A stretch of 64,000 bases of DNA from Lachnospiraceae bacterium (GCA_015056795.1 SVFO01000003.1:78987-142986); one strand, 5' to 3'; numbered from the stretch's first letter, positions 1 through 8,575 are shown. A program made the numbers and translations. The notes: generated by a model from the letters alone, not told the origin.

Positions 1-22
1 CCATGTAAGGAGTGGTTCTTAT

Positions 23-1123
23 TTACTTCTGTGGGAAGAATTTGTCGTAGACTTCGAAAAAGTCTGCATTGGGCAGGGAGCCGTCTCGGATAAGACCTAC
101 TTCCTCCCAGGCAGATTCATTCAGTTTTTTCGCCAAGGTCTCCACGAAGGCGTCATACTCCTGTCCAAAGGCCTCATTCCTTCTCGCTTCTAAGATCTTT
201 TTCTTATTGGCCTGCGTCTCTTCGCTGTTAAAGGTACTGATACACTTTAGGACGTGATATCCGTTCTCGCTCTCCACAACATTACTGATCTCGTCCGTCT
301 CCATGCGAAAGGCCACAGCTTCGATGGCAGGATCCATCTCCCCTTTGCCAAAGGAATAGGTCAGGGTGGAATCCTCGCTGTAGCGGGCTGCCAGATCCTC
401 AAAGCTCTTCTTTCCAGAGGTGGCTTCCTCCCAAATCTTGGTTGCCTCCTCATAAGCCGCATTCTTCTCTGCCGTCAGGAAGGGCACCCAATTGCCCTCT
501 GCATCCTTGCTTCCCGTGCGAATCAAGATATGCTGCACCGTAACAATTCTGGCTTCGTCATCGCTGATTTCAGGATTGACGTCCCCCGTGATATCTAAGT
601 AGACCTTATTGGCGAGCGCATATTCCTCGTAGAGCTTCTGGACGGTCTCCTCCGTAAGCTTTAAGGATTCCTTCTGCGCCGTTCCAACCTGTCCAAGATA
701 ATCCTTGGCTGCCGCCTTCGCGAAATTCGTCTCCTGCTCCGTCAGCTCCAGTCCCTTTTCCTTCGCCAGAAGATACATGGACTTCATCTGCGCAGCCTTC
801 TCCAAAACCTTTTCCTTGACATAGTCCTCCAAGGTAACGCCGTCCTGCACCGTGTTCCAAATCTTCTCACTGTAGACACTCTCGTATTCCCTCTGCGTTG
901 TCGTCAAAAACACCATCATCTCTGGCAGGGTACAAATCTCATCCCCTATGCGGAAGATCTCGTCCTTTCCCAAGGCCTTCGTAAAAACGACCATTTTCTG
1001 GCCTTCCTTTTGCTTTCCACAGCCGGAAATCAAGATGCCAAGAGTGACCATGACACCGACAACCACTAAAACAACAGGTAAAAGCCTGATCATCATCCGA
1101 AACAATCTTTTTCTATTTCTCAT
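23..1123 (-). CDS. PpiC/PrsA-type peptidyl-prolyl isomerase lipoprotein
   Basis: This is probably an extracytoplasmic foldase that isomerises prolyl bonds and helps exported proteins fold at the outer membrane face. The N-terminus is basic, then hydrophobic, then LISGC at residues 31-35, a lipobox. A SurA-like helical region follows. Residues about 195-300 form a parvulin domain with QHILIRTG, the SFEDLAARYSED segment and ENGYHVLK. The chosen start has AGGATGG upstream; a longer reading from 1183 would put residues ahead of the signal peptide. Its 366 residues fit PrsA-like proteins. The upstream ilvE terminator ends almost at the start codon. The fold is clear; substrates are unknown. Confidence 0.85.
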   Translation of the reverse strand: MRNRKRLFRMMIRLLPVVLVVVGVMVTLGILISGCGKQKEGQKMVVFTKALGKDEIFRIGDEICTLPEMMVFLTTTQREYESVYSEKIWNTVQDGVTLEDYVKEKVLEKAAQMKSMYLLAKEKGLELTEQETNFAKAAAKDYLGQVGTAQKESLKLTEETVQKLYEEYALANKVYLDITGDVNPEISDDEARIVTVQHILIRTGSKDAEGNWVPFLTAEKNAAYEEATKIWEEATSGKKSFEDLAARYSEDSTLTYSFGKGEMDPAIEAVAFRMETDEISNVVESENGYHVLKCISTFNSEETQANKKKILEARRNEAFGQEYDAFVETLAKKLNESAWEEVGLIRDGSLPNADFFEVYDKFFPQK

Positions 1124-1138
1124 GCACTCCATCCTACT

Positions 1139-1170
1139 AGAAAACCCTGCGAAGGAGATCCCTCGCAGGG
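1139..1170 (-). terminator. Intrinsic terminator after ilvE
   Basis: CCCTGCGA at 1145-1152 pairs with TCGCAGGG at 1163-1170 and is followed on the minus strand by TTTT. It lies 31 bases after the ilvE stop and only about 20 bases before the foldase start, so it may attenuate rather than fully separate the two genes. Confidence 0.8.
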
Positions 1171-1200
1171 TCTTGCCACTCACTATTTTACCGTAAAGGC

Positions 1201-2226
1201 TTATTTGATCACGTGGATCCAGCCCTTAGGTGCTTCAATGCGGCCCATCTGGATGCCAGTCAGGGTCTCATACAGCTTCTTGGTGACAGGTCCCATCTCG
1301 CTCATGCCGCTGGGCAGGCAAATCTCCTTGCCATGGTCAACGATCTTACCAACGGGAGAGATAACGGCTGCCGTTCCGCAAAGACCACACTCAGCCATGT
1401 CCGCAACCTCAGCAAGCGTAACCTCTCTCTCCTCTGCTTCCAGTCCAAGATATTCCTTGGCAACATATACAAGGGATCTTCTCGTAATGGAGGGAAGAAT
1501 GCTGGAAGATTTCGGCGTTACAACCTTGCCATCCTTGGTTACGAACAGGAAGTTCGCACCGCCAGTCTCCTCAACCTTCGTGCGGGTTGCAGGATCCAGA
1601 TACATGTTCTCATCGTAGCCTTCCTTATGAGCGGTAACGATGGCATGCAGGCTCATGGCATAGTTCAGGCCAGCCTTGATGTGGCCGGTGCCGTGAGGTG
1701 CCGCACGGTCAAAATCACTTACCTTGATGGTGATGGGCTTAGCGCCGCCCTTGAAGTAAGGACCAACGGGCGTCGTCAGAATTCTGAACTGATACTCGTC
1801 AGCAGGCTTTACGCCAATGACGGGATTGCTGCCGAACATATAAGGGCGAATGTACAGAGTTGCGCCGCTGCCATAAGGAGGAACAAATGCCTCGTTGGCT
1901 GCAACCACCTGATTTACGGCGTCAATAAAACGCTCCTTCGGGAATACCGGCATCTCCAATCTCTGTGCAGACTGCTCAAGTCTCTCTGCATTGAGGTCAG
2001 GACGGAAGGTGACAATGTGGCCATCCTCCGTTGTATATGCCTTCAGGCCTTCAAACACGGTCTGAGCATACTGAAGAACGCCTGCGCATTCATTCAGGAC
2101 GATGTTGGAATCGGTCGTCAGCTGACCATCATCCCACGCGCCATTCTTGAAATAGGATACGTAACGGTAGTCTGTCGGAATGTATCCAAAACCAATGCTG
2201 CCCCAGTCAATGTTTTTCTTTTCCAT
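1201..2226 (-). CDS. ilvE: Branched-chain amino acid aminotransferase
   Basis: This class IV PLP enzyme transfers the amino group between glutamate and the keto acids of leucine, isoleucine and valine in the cytoplasm. The PLP lysine is K184 in GTGHIKAGLNYA. EETGGANFLFV and the C-terminal GTAAVISPVG phosphate-binding loop are present. At 341 residues it has the length of the longer bacterial BCAT group. The start is set by GAGGGA seven bases upstream; an upstream extension to 2301 has no family match. It appears monocistronic, with a sigma-A promoter about 100 bases upstream and a strong terminator downstream. Confidence 0.95.
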   Translation of the reverse strand: MEKKNIDWGSIGFGYIPTDYRYVSYFKNGAWDDGQLTTDSNIVLNECAGVLQYAQTVFEGLKAYTTEDGHIVTFRPDLNAERLEQSAQRLEMPVFPKERFIDAVNQVVAANEAFVPPYGSGATLYIRPYMFGSNPVIGVKPADEYQFRILTTPVGPYFKGGAKPITIKVSDFDRAAPHGTGHIKAGLNYAMSLHAIVTAHKEGYDENMYLDPATRTKVEETGGANFLFVTKDGKVVTPKSSSILPSITRRSLVYVAKEYLGLEAEEREVTLAEVADMAECGLCGTAAVISPVGKIVDHGKEICLPSGMSEMGPVTKKLYETLTGIQMGRIEAPKGWIHVIK

Positions 2227-2335
2227 TTCAAATCCCTCTTTTCCATAAAGTTTGAATGATTCAGAACCCCGTTTTCCCGATGCCAAAAACGACATATTCA
2301 CTCATGGCTCTGAATAATTACAAGATTTGATTCTA

Positions 2336-2364
2336 ATTATCGACCTTCTTATTAAAAAAGTCAA
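2336..2364 (-). promoter_or_regulatory. Sigma-A promoter of ilvE
   Basis: On the minus strand TTGACT (2359-2364) and GATAAT (2336-2341) are separated by 17 bases. Transcription would start near 2329 and give a leader of about 100 bases. No T-box specifier or GGTGG antiterminator motif was seen in it. Confidence 0.6.
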
Positions 2365-2397
2365 TATAAAGTCTTAACTGATTCCGTGGTGTATTTA

Positions 2398-2437
2398 ATC
2401 AAAAAAGTGCCCGGAGACCGTCTCAAGGCACTTTTCC
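2398..2437 (-). terminator. Intrinsic terminator after folA
   Basis: AAAAGTGCC and GGCACTTTT form a stem around a loop of about 15 bases just past the folA stop, followed by Ts on the minus strand. The A-rich far side would also give some plus-strand termination. Confidence 0.8.
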
Positions 2438-2440
2438 AGA

Positions 2441-2929
2441 TTAAATTCGCTCATATTTCAAGAATTGATATGGCAGGTCGAAATAGGTCTGCTCATCGCT
2501 TTCCGCCGTAATCTGCCATTCGGGATCCTTGTCGAGATTCGGGAAATAGGTGTCAGCCTCATACTCGTGATCAACCTTCGTAACATGCGCCACCCCGCAA
2601 TAGGGCAGGAGCTGCTTATAAACACTGTCCCCGCCAATCACGTAGACATCCTCATCCTCATAGTTCTTTAACTCTTCCAAAAGTGCCTCCAGCGAATGCA
2701 CCACAATGGCGTCCTTCACCTTAAAATTCTTGTTTTTTGTGAGAATGATATTGGTACGATTCTTTAAAGGCTGCCCCTGCGGAAAGGTCTCCAACGTCTT
2801 ACGCCCAAGCACCACGACCTTGCCCGTCGTCTCCTCCCTAAAATGCTTCATGTCGTTTGGAATCGAAACTAAAAGCTTATTCTTATTGCCAATGGCCCAA
2901 TTATTATCTACCGCTACAATCAAATTCAT
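2441..2929 (-). CDS. folA: Dihydrofolate reductase
   Basis: It reduces dihydrofolate to tetrahydrofolate with NADPH and regenerates the cofactor oxidised by thymidylate synthase. MNLIVAVDNNWAIGNKNKLL carries the N-terminal strand and Met20-type loop, and VVLGRKTLETFP and DVYVIGGDSVYKQLL are the NADPH-binding motifs. At 162 residues the length is normal. GGAGG seven bases upstream fixes the start. It is downstream of thyA but separated from it by two small genes. A 33-base near-copy of its own 5' end lies just upstream. Confidence 0.95.
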   Translation of the reverse strand: MNLIVAVDNNWAIGNKNKLLVSIPNDMKHFREETTGKVVVLGRKTLETFPQGQPLKNRTNIILTKNKNFKVKDAIVVHSLEALLEELKNYEDEDVYVIGGDSVYKQLLPYCGVAHVTKVDHEYEADTYFPNLDKDPEWQITAESDEQTYFDLPYQFLKYERI

Positions 2930-2991
2930 GCATAATCCTCCACTCATTTCTCAGTCTTCTCAGGTAAGGTGCATCGCATCCCGATGACGAT

Positions 2992-3024
2992 CTAATCACT
3001 ATCTACTGCTACAATCCAATTCAT
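2992..3024 (-). repeat. Vestigial duplicate of the folA 5' end
   Basis: On the minus strand this reads MNWIVAVDSD then stop, against MNLIVAVDNN at the real folA start. The two DNA stretches match at nearly every position for about 30 bases. No good ribosome binding site precedes it. It looks like the remnant of a duplicated folA start left by an insertion or recombination between thyA and folA. It could instead be a translated upstream mini-ORF, which is less likely. Confidence 0.6.
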
Positions 3025-3028
3025 GAAT

Positions 3029-3721
3029 CTACACACTTTTATGCTCATGCAAAAACGCATACCTGATCAGTGCATCGGAAGACTGCCTGATCAGTATGAG
3101 CATTACAATGCTAACGCCTATGTCCGCAATCATCAGACTAAATGCTATAAATTCCGCAAAAACGCGAATGCCAGGGATGAAATAGCAAACCATGGAGGCA
3201 AAGGTTGCACCTAAGATCGTAAGATAAACTTCCCAAAGCGTGTTCCAATTGGTTGCCAAACCGCCGTCAACGCCAAAGAGACTGCCTTCACAACCATCCA
3301 CAAAATACTTCATCTGAAGGATCTCTGCCACAAAAGCGGCCACTGTAATCAATAAAACCAGCCACATTCTCTCATCAAACTCTTTACAAACCGAAAGAAA
3401 GGTTGACACGATCATTAGGATCCCTGAGATGGTAAAAGCCTTACAATGGTCTCCCATGGAGATCAAGATAGCGCAATACGCGATGGCCAAAACAATACTC
3501 ACCCCATCGAAAAGAAACACCAAGAAACTCGTATGCCTTGAGGCAAAGATTACCCTTCCAGAGCTCAGCCATCCCCCGCCCTGAAACAAGGTTGACATGA
3601 TCAGCATGGACAGGCTGATGCCAAAGGTCAGCCTTAGCCTCCTGCCCAAAAACATACATCTTTCCAGCATGGCCTGATCGTTTTGCGGCGTAGCCTCACG
3701 TTCGTTTATGTTATCATACAT
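3029..3721 (-). CDS. Multi-pass membrane protein of unknown function
   Basis: I do not recognise this family. The 230-residue protein has a short polar N-terminus and five or six hydrophobic segments (about residues 33-50, 66-90, 95-112, 118-137, 165-185 and 190-212), so it is an integral membrane protein. There are no catalytic motifs. AGGGAG about eight bases upstream supports the start. With the 62-residue gene just upstream it forms a two-gene insert between thyA and folA, bordered by partial copies of both. Nothing shows a link to folate metabolism. Confidence 0.75.
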   Translation of the reverse strand: MYDNINEREATPQNDQAMLERCMFLGRRLRLTFGISLSMLIMSTLFQGGGWLSSGRVIFASRHTSFLVFLFDGVSIVLAIAYCAILISMGDHCKAFTISGILMIVSTFLSVCKEFDERMWLVLLITVAAFVAEILQMKYFVDGCEGSLFGVDGGLATNWNTLWEVYLTILGATFASMVCYFIPGIRVFAEFIAFSLMIADIGVSIVMLILIRQSSDALIRYAFLHEHKSV

Positions 3722-3733
3722 GCTTCGTTCTCC

Positions 3734-3922
3734 CTATTCCTTTGTCACCTTCTCCAACTCTTTTACGTATTTCCGTGTCACCTTTTCCAGCTTTTCGAGC
3801 TGCTTTTTCTCCTGCTTGTCCAACTTCCCGTCATCCTTATATGCCGCTTGATTACAGGCTAACAAAAAATTCCTGCAATTCATTATCTGATTCGTTATCT
3901 CAAGTCTGATATAACTGTTCAT
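3734..3922 (-). CDS. Small charged helical protein, unknown
   Basis: This 62-residue protein has an N-terminal part with two cysteines and a Lys/Glu-rich C-terminal half (KLDKQEKKQLEKLEKV and on) that should be a long amphipathic helix or coiled coil. A GGGAAG-type site lies upstream and the stop is 12 bases from the next gene, so the two are probably cotranscribed. No family is recognised. The regular spacing and codon use make it more likely real than spurious. Confidence 0.6.
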   Translation of the reverse strand: MNSYIRLEITNQIMNCRNFLLACNQAAYKDDGKLDKQEKKQLEKLEKVTRKYVKELEKVTKE

Positions 3923-4067
3923 GTTGTTCTTCTCACTTCCCGGGCTTTCTTATCTTCTCAGACAATGTACTAGCGCCAATCAGCAAGTAACCATCCACCT
4001 GCCTGCACAACAAATTGCATGCGATCCCATCTCATAAAGGACACCTTGAAATGTTATCCGTATACCC

Positions 4068-4097
4068 TTAATTGGCAATCGACACATCCTGAAATTG
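4068..4097 (-). repeat. Possible vestige of a thyA 3' end
   Basis: Just after the thyA stop the minus strand reads QFQDVSIAN-stop, against QIKDIPIAI-stop at the true thyA end. The bases around CGATTGC and the TAAGG after the stop also match. The similarity is short and imperfect. It matters mainly because a clearer folA vestige lies at the other side of the same insert. Confidence 0.35.
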
Positions 4098-4112
4098 CTA
4101 TTTAGGTTGTCC

Positions 4113-4961
4113 TTAAATTGCAATCGGGATATCCTTGATCTGCTCGCCCGTTACATAATTCTCGACCTTGACGTCATCTCTAGTGAACTTGTAGAAATCC
4201 TTCACCTCAGGATTCAGCCAGAACTTCGGCGCGGGATAAGGCTCCCTCGCAATGAGCTCCTTGATGATCGGCACGTGGCGGTCATAAATGTGCGCATCCG
4301 CAATGACGTGAACCAGTTCTCCAGCCTCCATGCCCGACACCTGCGCGATCATGTGCAGCAGCACGGCGTATTGTACCACATTCCAGTTATTCGCCGCAAG
4401 CACGTCCTGCGACCTCTGATTCAAAATGGCATTCAGCGTCAGCTTCTCCGCTCCGGGCTTTTGCGTTACGTTGAACGTCATGCTATAGGCGCAGGGGTAC
4501 AAATTCATTTCGTGCAGATCCTGATGCACGTAAATGTTCGTCATGATGCGGCGGCTGAAGGGGTTATTCTTCAGATCGTAGATCACCCGGTCCACCTGGT
4601 CCATCATGCCTTCCTTGTACTGGTGCTTTACTCCAAGCTGATATCCGTAGGCCTTGCCAATGGAACCATCCTCATCCGCCCACTCATCCCAAATGTGGCT
4701 GTGCAGGTCGTGAGTGTTATTGGACTTCTGCTGCCAGATCCAAAGGATTTCGTCCGTCGCGGACTTTAACGCCGTCTTTCTAAGCGTCATGATGGGAAAT
4801 TCCTTCGACAGATCATAACGGTTTACCACGCCAAATTTCTTGATCGTATAAGCGCTCGCGCCATCCGGCCAATGCGGGCGGACCTTCTCCCCTTCCGTAC
4901 TCGTCCCATTCTCCAAAATGTCCTTACACATGTTGATAAAGATTGTGTCTGCGTAACTCAT
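4113..4961 (-). CDS. thyA: Thymidylate synthase (ThyA type)
   Basis: It methylates dUMP to dTMP with 5,10-methylenetetrahydrofolate in the cytoplasm and produces dihydrofolate for FolA. The nucleophile is C157 in LYPCAYSMTF. The phosphate-binding SRRIM arginines (137-138), RSQD and the dUMP-binding DVLAANNWNVVQYA helix follow. The 283-residue length is normal. AGGGAG upstream fixes the start at 4961. It begins 26 bases after the stop of the XRE-phosphoribosyltransferase gene, so the two are probably one transcript. Confidence 0.95.
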   Translation of the reverse strand: MSYADTIFINMCKDILENGTSTEGEKVRPHWPDGASAYTIKKFGVVNRYDLSKEFPIMTLRKTALKSATDEILWIWQQKSNNTHDLHSHIWDEWADEDGSIGKAYGYQLGVKHQYKEGMMDQVDRVIYDLKNNPFSRRIMTNIYVHQDLHEMNLYPCAYSMTFNVTQKPGAEKLTLNAILNQRSQDVLAANNWNVVQYAVLLHMIAQVSGMEAGELVHVIADAHIYDRHVPIIKELIAREPYPAPKFWLNPEVKDFYKFTRDDVKVENYVTGEQIKDIPIAI

Positions 4962-4987
4962 GTTCTTCTCCCTGTTTTCTTGATTTA

Positions 4988-5806
4988 TCAATCCAATCCT
5001 GGTAACAAATGATTGGCGGCTTGTTTGATGGCGCGGGTGATGTCATCGCCGCTGACCACGGTCAGGATCTTTGCGCCATACTTTTCCGCCAGAAGCTTTG
5101 CGCCGCTGTCGTGGACACTCTCCATGCCCTTCTCGTAGCGGTCGACGATGGCAACCACCGCGGCCACCTTCACGTCCGCAAGCCCCTTAAGCCTTTCGAT
5201 CCTTTCGGTCACCGTCTTGCCGCTGTTGATCAAGTCATCCACCACGACGATGCGCTCGCCGTCCTCAAGCGTGTGTCCGCAAAGGATCCGCCCTCTGCCG
5301 TCCGGCACCTTTCTGTCATGACAGTAGTTCACCGTCACACCATACTTGCTTGCCAGCGCCATCGCGGTCGCTGCCGCAAAGCTGATCCCATGGTAGGCCA
5401 TGCCGACGATGCAGTCGAATTCCAGGTGCTCTTCCATGATCAAATCCGCAAAGAATTCACCCAGCTTCGCGAGATGAATGTTCGTGGTAAAGTGCTCTGA
5501 GTCGATGTAATAATCCGCGTCAAACCCGTGCAGGTCAAAGTGCCCGCGCTTTAACACGCCCGCATCCGCCATCAGCCGGATGAATTTTTCTTTGTTCGTA
5601 TATGCATTTAACTTGAAGCCCATCAATTCGTCGATGGTCACGCCGAAGGTGTTGGCCAGGATGGGAAGCATCTCCAGATCCGGAGAGCCGCCGTTTTCCC
5701 ACTTGCTCACTGCCTGATAGGAAACGTTTACTGCCTCTGCCAATTCCTCCTGCGTCATTCCCTTCGCCTTGCGAAGCTTTTTAATGTTCTCACCGATCAC
5801 GTTCAT
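4988..5806 (-). CDS. XRE HTH - orotate phosphoribosyltransferase-like fusion
   Basis: Residues 1-62 are a classic XRE helix-turn-helix (GMTQEELAEAVNVSYQAVSKWENG). Residues about 70-272 resemble orotate phosphoribosyltransferase: GVLKRGHFDLHG at the N-side and the PRPP motif IVVVDDLINSGKT at 186-198. In PyrE the flexible catalytic loop carries Lys and His after Arg-Lys; here R165-K166 are followed by VPDGRGR, so those two residues appear lost. This suggests a PRPP- or nucleotide-sensing repressor, in the manner of Bacillus PurR but with a different DNA-binding domain. Retained enzyme activity is the alternative. It leads the thyA transcript. GGAGG supports the start. Confidence 0.85.
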   Translation of the reverse strand: MNVIGENIKKLRKAKGMTQEELAEAVNVSYQAVSKWENGGSPDLEMLPILANTFGVTIDELMGFKLNAYTNKEKFIRLMADAGVLKRGHFDLHGFDADYYIDSEHFTTNIHLAKLGEFFADLIMEEHLEFDCIVGMAYHGISFAAATAMALASKYGVTVNYCHDRKVPDGRGRILCGHTLEDGERIVVVDDLINSGKTVTERIERLKGLADVKVAAVVAIVDRYEKGMESVHDSGAKLLAEKYGAKILTVVSGDDITRAIKQAANHLLPGLD

Positions 5807-6010
5807 ATGATTTCTCCTCCGTATTTTTCATGCTATTAAATTGCTTCTTCGTCGCAACACCGGTTTTGCGGCGCCCTCGCAATTTTCGTGTACTTCTATT
5901 CCCTTGCAAGGAGATTTCTTACATGATCAGCATATCCCATTCTTCGCATGCGCACAATCGGCGCTTATTTTAGTTTCTCTCAACCGCGGGTTGAAAATTA
6001 ATATGTTTCA

Positions 6011-6041
6011 GGATCCGAGATTCACATTGTAAATCTCGGAC
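6011..6041 (-). terminator. Hairpin after the beta-CASP nuclease gene
   Basis: TCCGAGATT (6014-6022) pairs with AATCTCGGA (6032-6040) immediately past the stop codon. The T-run that follows on the minus strand is weak, so this is a possible rather than a clear terminator. Confidence 0.5.
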
Positions 6042-7637
6042 CTATTCCCACTTATCACATAGTGAATTGATCTGGTCTGCGAATTTCGCCATATCCTTGT
6101 TTGCCATGCCGTCGCTCTTTTGTACCAATGCAAGCAAGCGCTGCGCAGATGCCAAAAGCCTTGCGAAGACACCACTCGCCACCTTCTGCTTCTTCTTGAC
6201 AGGCATGGGCTCTGCCTCGTATTCAAACTGATTGGACAGCAGGTTAAATACCGTGCCGCTGTAAGGTGCATACGCTCTTTGGCCGTATTCGATCTTCAGA
6301 CACTCCACAAAATTCATGGCAGTCTGATCCTCGCCATGCACCACAAAGACCTTCTTAGGCTTCTCCTCAAAAGCGGAGATCCATTCAATCAATCCATTCT
6401 TGTCCGCATGTCCGCTAAGGCCTGCAAGCTGCATGATGCGGGCCTTTACCTGGATCGGTTCGCCAAAGAGCTTCACTTCTTTCGCGCCCTCAATAATGCT
6501 GCGGCCCAGCGTTCCAATTGCCTGATATCCCACGAACAAAATCGTACACTCGGGGCGCCAGAGATTGTGCTTCAAATGATGCCTGATACGACCAGCCTCG
6601 CACATGCCAGAGGCAGAAATAATGACCTTTGGCGTATCATTAAAGTTGATGGCCTTGGATTCCTCGCTCGTAATCGAGAGCTTTAAGCCTGCAAAGGCAA
6701 TGGGATTGATCCCTTCCTTTACCAGCTCCATGGCCTCACCGTCAAAACAATCCATTCGGTTTGCCTGAAAAATTTCCGTTGCCTCCACGGCCAGCGGTGA
6801 ATCCACGAATACCTGAAAATCCTCGTGCCCCTCAACAAGACGCTCCACCTTGATCTTTCTCAGGAAGAATAAGAGCTCCTGCGTGCGCCCCACGGCAAAG
6901 GACGGGATCACGACATTACCGCCGCGATCAAAGGTATCCTTCAAAATCTTTGCCAGCTCTCCCTTGTAATCCACTTGCTCTGCAGGATGCGTGCGGTCAC
7001 CGTAGGTGGACTCCATCACAACATAATCCGCAGATTTTGTATAAATGGGATCACGGATCAAGGGCTGATTTTTATTGCCAATGTCTCCGGAAAAAACAAT
7101 CTTCTTCGTGCGGCCTTCCTCCGTCAGCCAAACCTCAATGCTGGCGGAACCAAGCAAATGTCCGATGTCCGTAAAGCGAATCTTGACCTCATCACAAATT
7201 TGAATCTCCGTGTCATAATGGCAAGGAACAATTCGTTTAATCAGGCCCTCCGCGTCCTCCATGGTATAAATGGGTTCTGCCGCCTCAACCGAATCGCTTC
7301 TCTTTGCCTTTCGATTCTTCCACTCTGCCTCCATCATCTGAATGTGTGCACAGTCACGAAGCATAATGCTACATAAATCAGCCGTGGCATCCGTGGTATA
7401 CACCTGTCCGCGGAAGCCTCTCGCATAAAGAAGCGGCAACATGCCAGAATGATCCACGTGTGCATGCGTCAGAAGCACATAATCGATCATGGCCTCCTCA
7501 ACGGGCAGCTTCACGTTTTCAAACACGTTGACGCCCTGCTCCATGCCATAATCCACTAAAATATGCTTTCCCGCAACCTCAAGATAATGACAGCTCCCTG
7601 TTACCTCATGATCTGCCCCAATAAATTCAAGCTTCAT
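6042..7637 (-). CDS. MBL-fold beta-CASP ribonuclease / RNA exonuclease family
   Basis: It is predicted to cut or trim RNA using two zinc ions. The metallo-beta-lactamase signature THAHVDHSG places H58, H60, D62 and H63 in the active site. GHLLGSASIEVW and FSGDIG follow, then a beta-CASP region with VVMESTYGDRTH, ASGMCEAGRIRHHL and the C-terminal LSGHADKNGLIEWI and VHGE motifs. Its 531 residues match the YSH1/CPSF73-like bacterial group. The extra C-terminal 60 residues are basic and helical. It appears monocistronic. Confidence 0.9.
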   Translation of the reverse strand: MKLEFIGADHEVTGSCHYLEVAGKHILVDYGMEQGVNVFENVKLPVEEAMIDYVLLTHAHVDHSGMLPLLYARGFRGQVYTTDATADLCSIMLRDCAHIQMMEAEWKNRKAKRSDSVEAAEPIYTMEDAEGLIKRIVPCHYDTEIQICDEVKIRFTDIGHLLGSASIEVWLTEEGRTKKIVFSGDIGNKNQPLIRDPIYTKSADYVVMESTYGDRTHPAEQVDYKGELAKILKDTFDRGGNVVIPSFAVGRTQELLFFLRKIKVERLVEGHEDFQVFVDSPLAVEATEIFQANRMDCFDGEAMELVKEGINPIAFAGLKLSITSEESKAINFNDTPKVIISASGMCEAGRIRHHLKHNLWRPECTILFVGYQAIGTLGRSIIEGAKEVKLFGEPIQVKARIMQLAGLSGHADKNGLIEWISAFEEKPKKVFVVHGEDQTAMNFVECLKIEYGQRAYAPYSGTVFNLLSNQFEYEAEPMPVKKKQKVASGVFARLLASAQRLLALVQKSDGMANKDMAKFADQINSLCDKWE

Positions 7638-7734
7638 TCGCCATCCTCCTACGAAATATCGTTTTAAGATCTGCGCGCAGCGCCTTAAATCATACGCTGC
7701 CTATACTAAAATATTACTTCCTATCCCCCAAAAA

Positions 7735-7766
7735 GTCAACAAAAGACGCCCCCGAAGAGGCGTCTC
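7735..7766 (-). terminator. Intrinsic terminator after the Ser/Glu/Lys-repeat gene
   Basis: AGACGCC (7744-7750) pairs with GGCGTCT (7759-7765) and is followed on the minus strand by TTTTGTTGACTTTTT. Confidence 0.85.
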
Positions 7767-7770
7767 ATTA

Positions 7771-8361
7771 TTATTCTATGTCTTCAAACTTTACACGCGG
7801 TAAAAGTATCCCCGAATCCGTATTCTCCGCATCTCCTTCCGACTGGTTGTCATCAGAAACATTTGTCGTTTCGCTCGTTTCAGGATCATCTGATGATAGA
7901 TTTACGAGCGGCAGCAGTATATCAAATTCTTGCGAATATTGCTGTTCATCAGATTCCTTTGATTCCTCTGACTCCTTCGACTCCGCCAGCTCCTTCGATT
8001 CTACTGATTCCTTCGATTCTTCTGACTTCTTCGACTCCACCAGCTCCTTAGGCTCTTCCGACTCCTTCGACTCCGTCAGCTCCTTCGGCTCAACGCTTTC
8101 TGTTGATACCTCATCTCCGACCTGACCCTGCGTTTCTGTTTTAGCAGCATCTCCCGTCAGTGCTTCATTATCATTGGATGATGCCTGCATTTCATTTCTT
8201 GCCTGTTGTTCTGCGTTCGCTTCGCCTTCCTTATCTCCCTTCCCCCGTAAAAGTCCTCCTTCACGAAAGCAAAAATAACCTGCGATACCAATGACAGCTA
8301 CTATCAACAAAGCAAATGCGAACCCCTTTCCGCCTTTGCCTGCTTTTTTTTGATTCTCCAT
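7771..8361 (-). CDS. Membrane-anchored protein with Ser/Glu/Lys-rich repeat stalk
   Basis: The 196-residue protein has a basic N-terminus, one membrane helix at about residues 13-32, then a long acidic, disordered outside region. Residues about 85-145 are built from short units of the ESKESEE type that vary only slightly. No enzymatic domain is visible, and the C-terminal tail is acidic too. It may be a surface stalk or spacer. The internal DNA repeat can expand or contract by slippage. The start follows AAAGGGG; the longer reading from 8409 would add charged residues before the helix. Confidence 0.7.
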   Translation of the reverse strand: MENQKKAGKGGKGFAFALLIVAVIGIAGYFCFREGGLLRGKGDKEGEANAEQQARNEMQASSNDNEALTGDAAKTETQGQVGDEVSTESVEPKELTESKESEEPKELVESKKSEESKESVESKELAESKESEESKESDEQQYSQEFDILLPLVNLSSDDPETSETTNVSDDNQSEGDAENTDSGILLPRVKFEDIE

Positions 8362-8546
8362 AGGTCCTGCCCCTTTCTTCTCTTTTATGCTCTTTTCTTC
8401 ATAAAACACTTGAATTGATATCTATATCCTACTGTTATAATGCCAATTTGTCAATATTTCTGTTTTTTGTATTAATAATGCGTCATTTTTTGAAAAATGC
8501 CCTGAATTGTATGTTTAATTTCATAAAAAGAAGTACGATTTAACTG

Positions 8547-8575
8547 TTGACATTTGGTGAAAAGTATAGTATATT
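8547..8575 (+). promoter_or_regulatory. Sigma-A promoter of tRNA-Gly
   Basis: TTGACA (8547-8552) and TATATT (8570-8575) are 17 bases apart and lie 30 bases before the tRNA 5' end. Confidence 0.75.
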
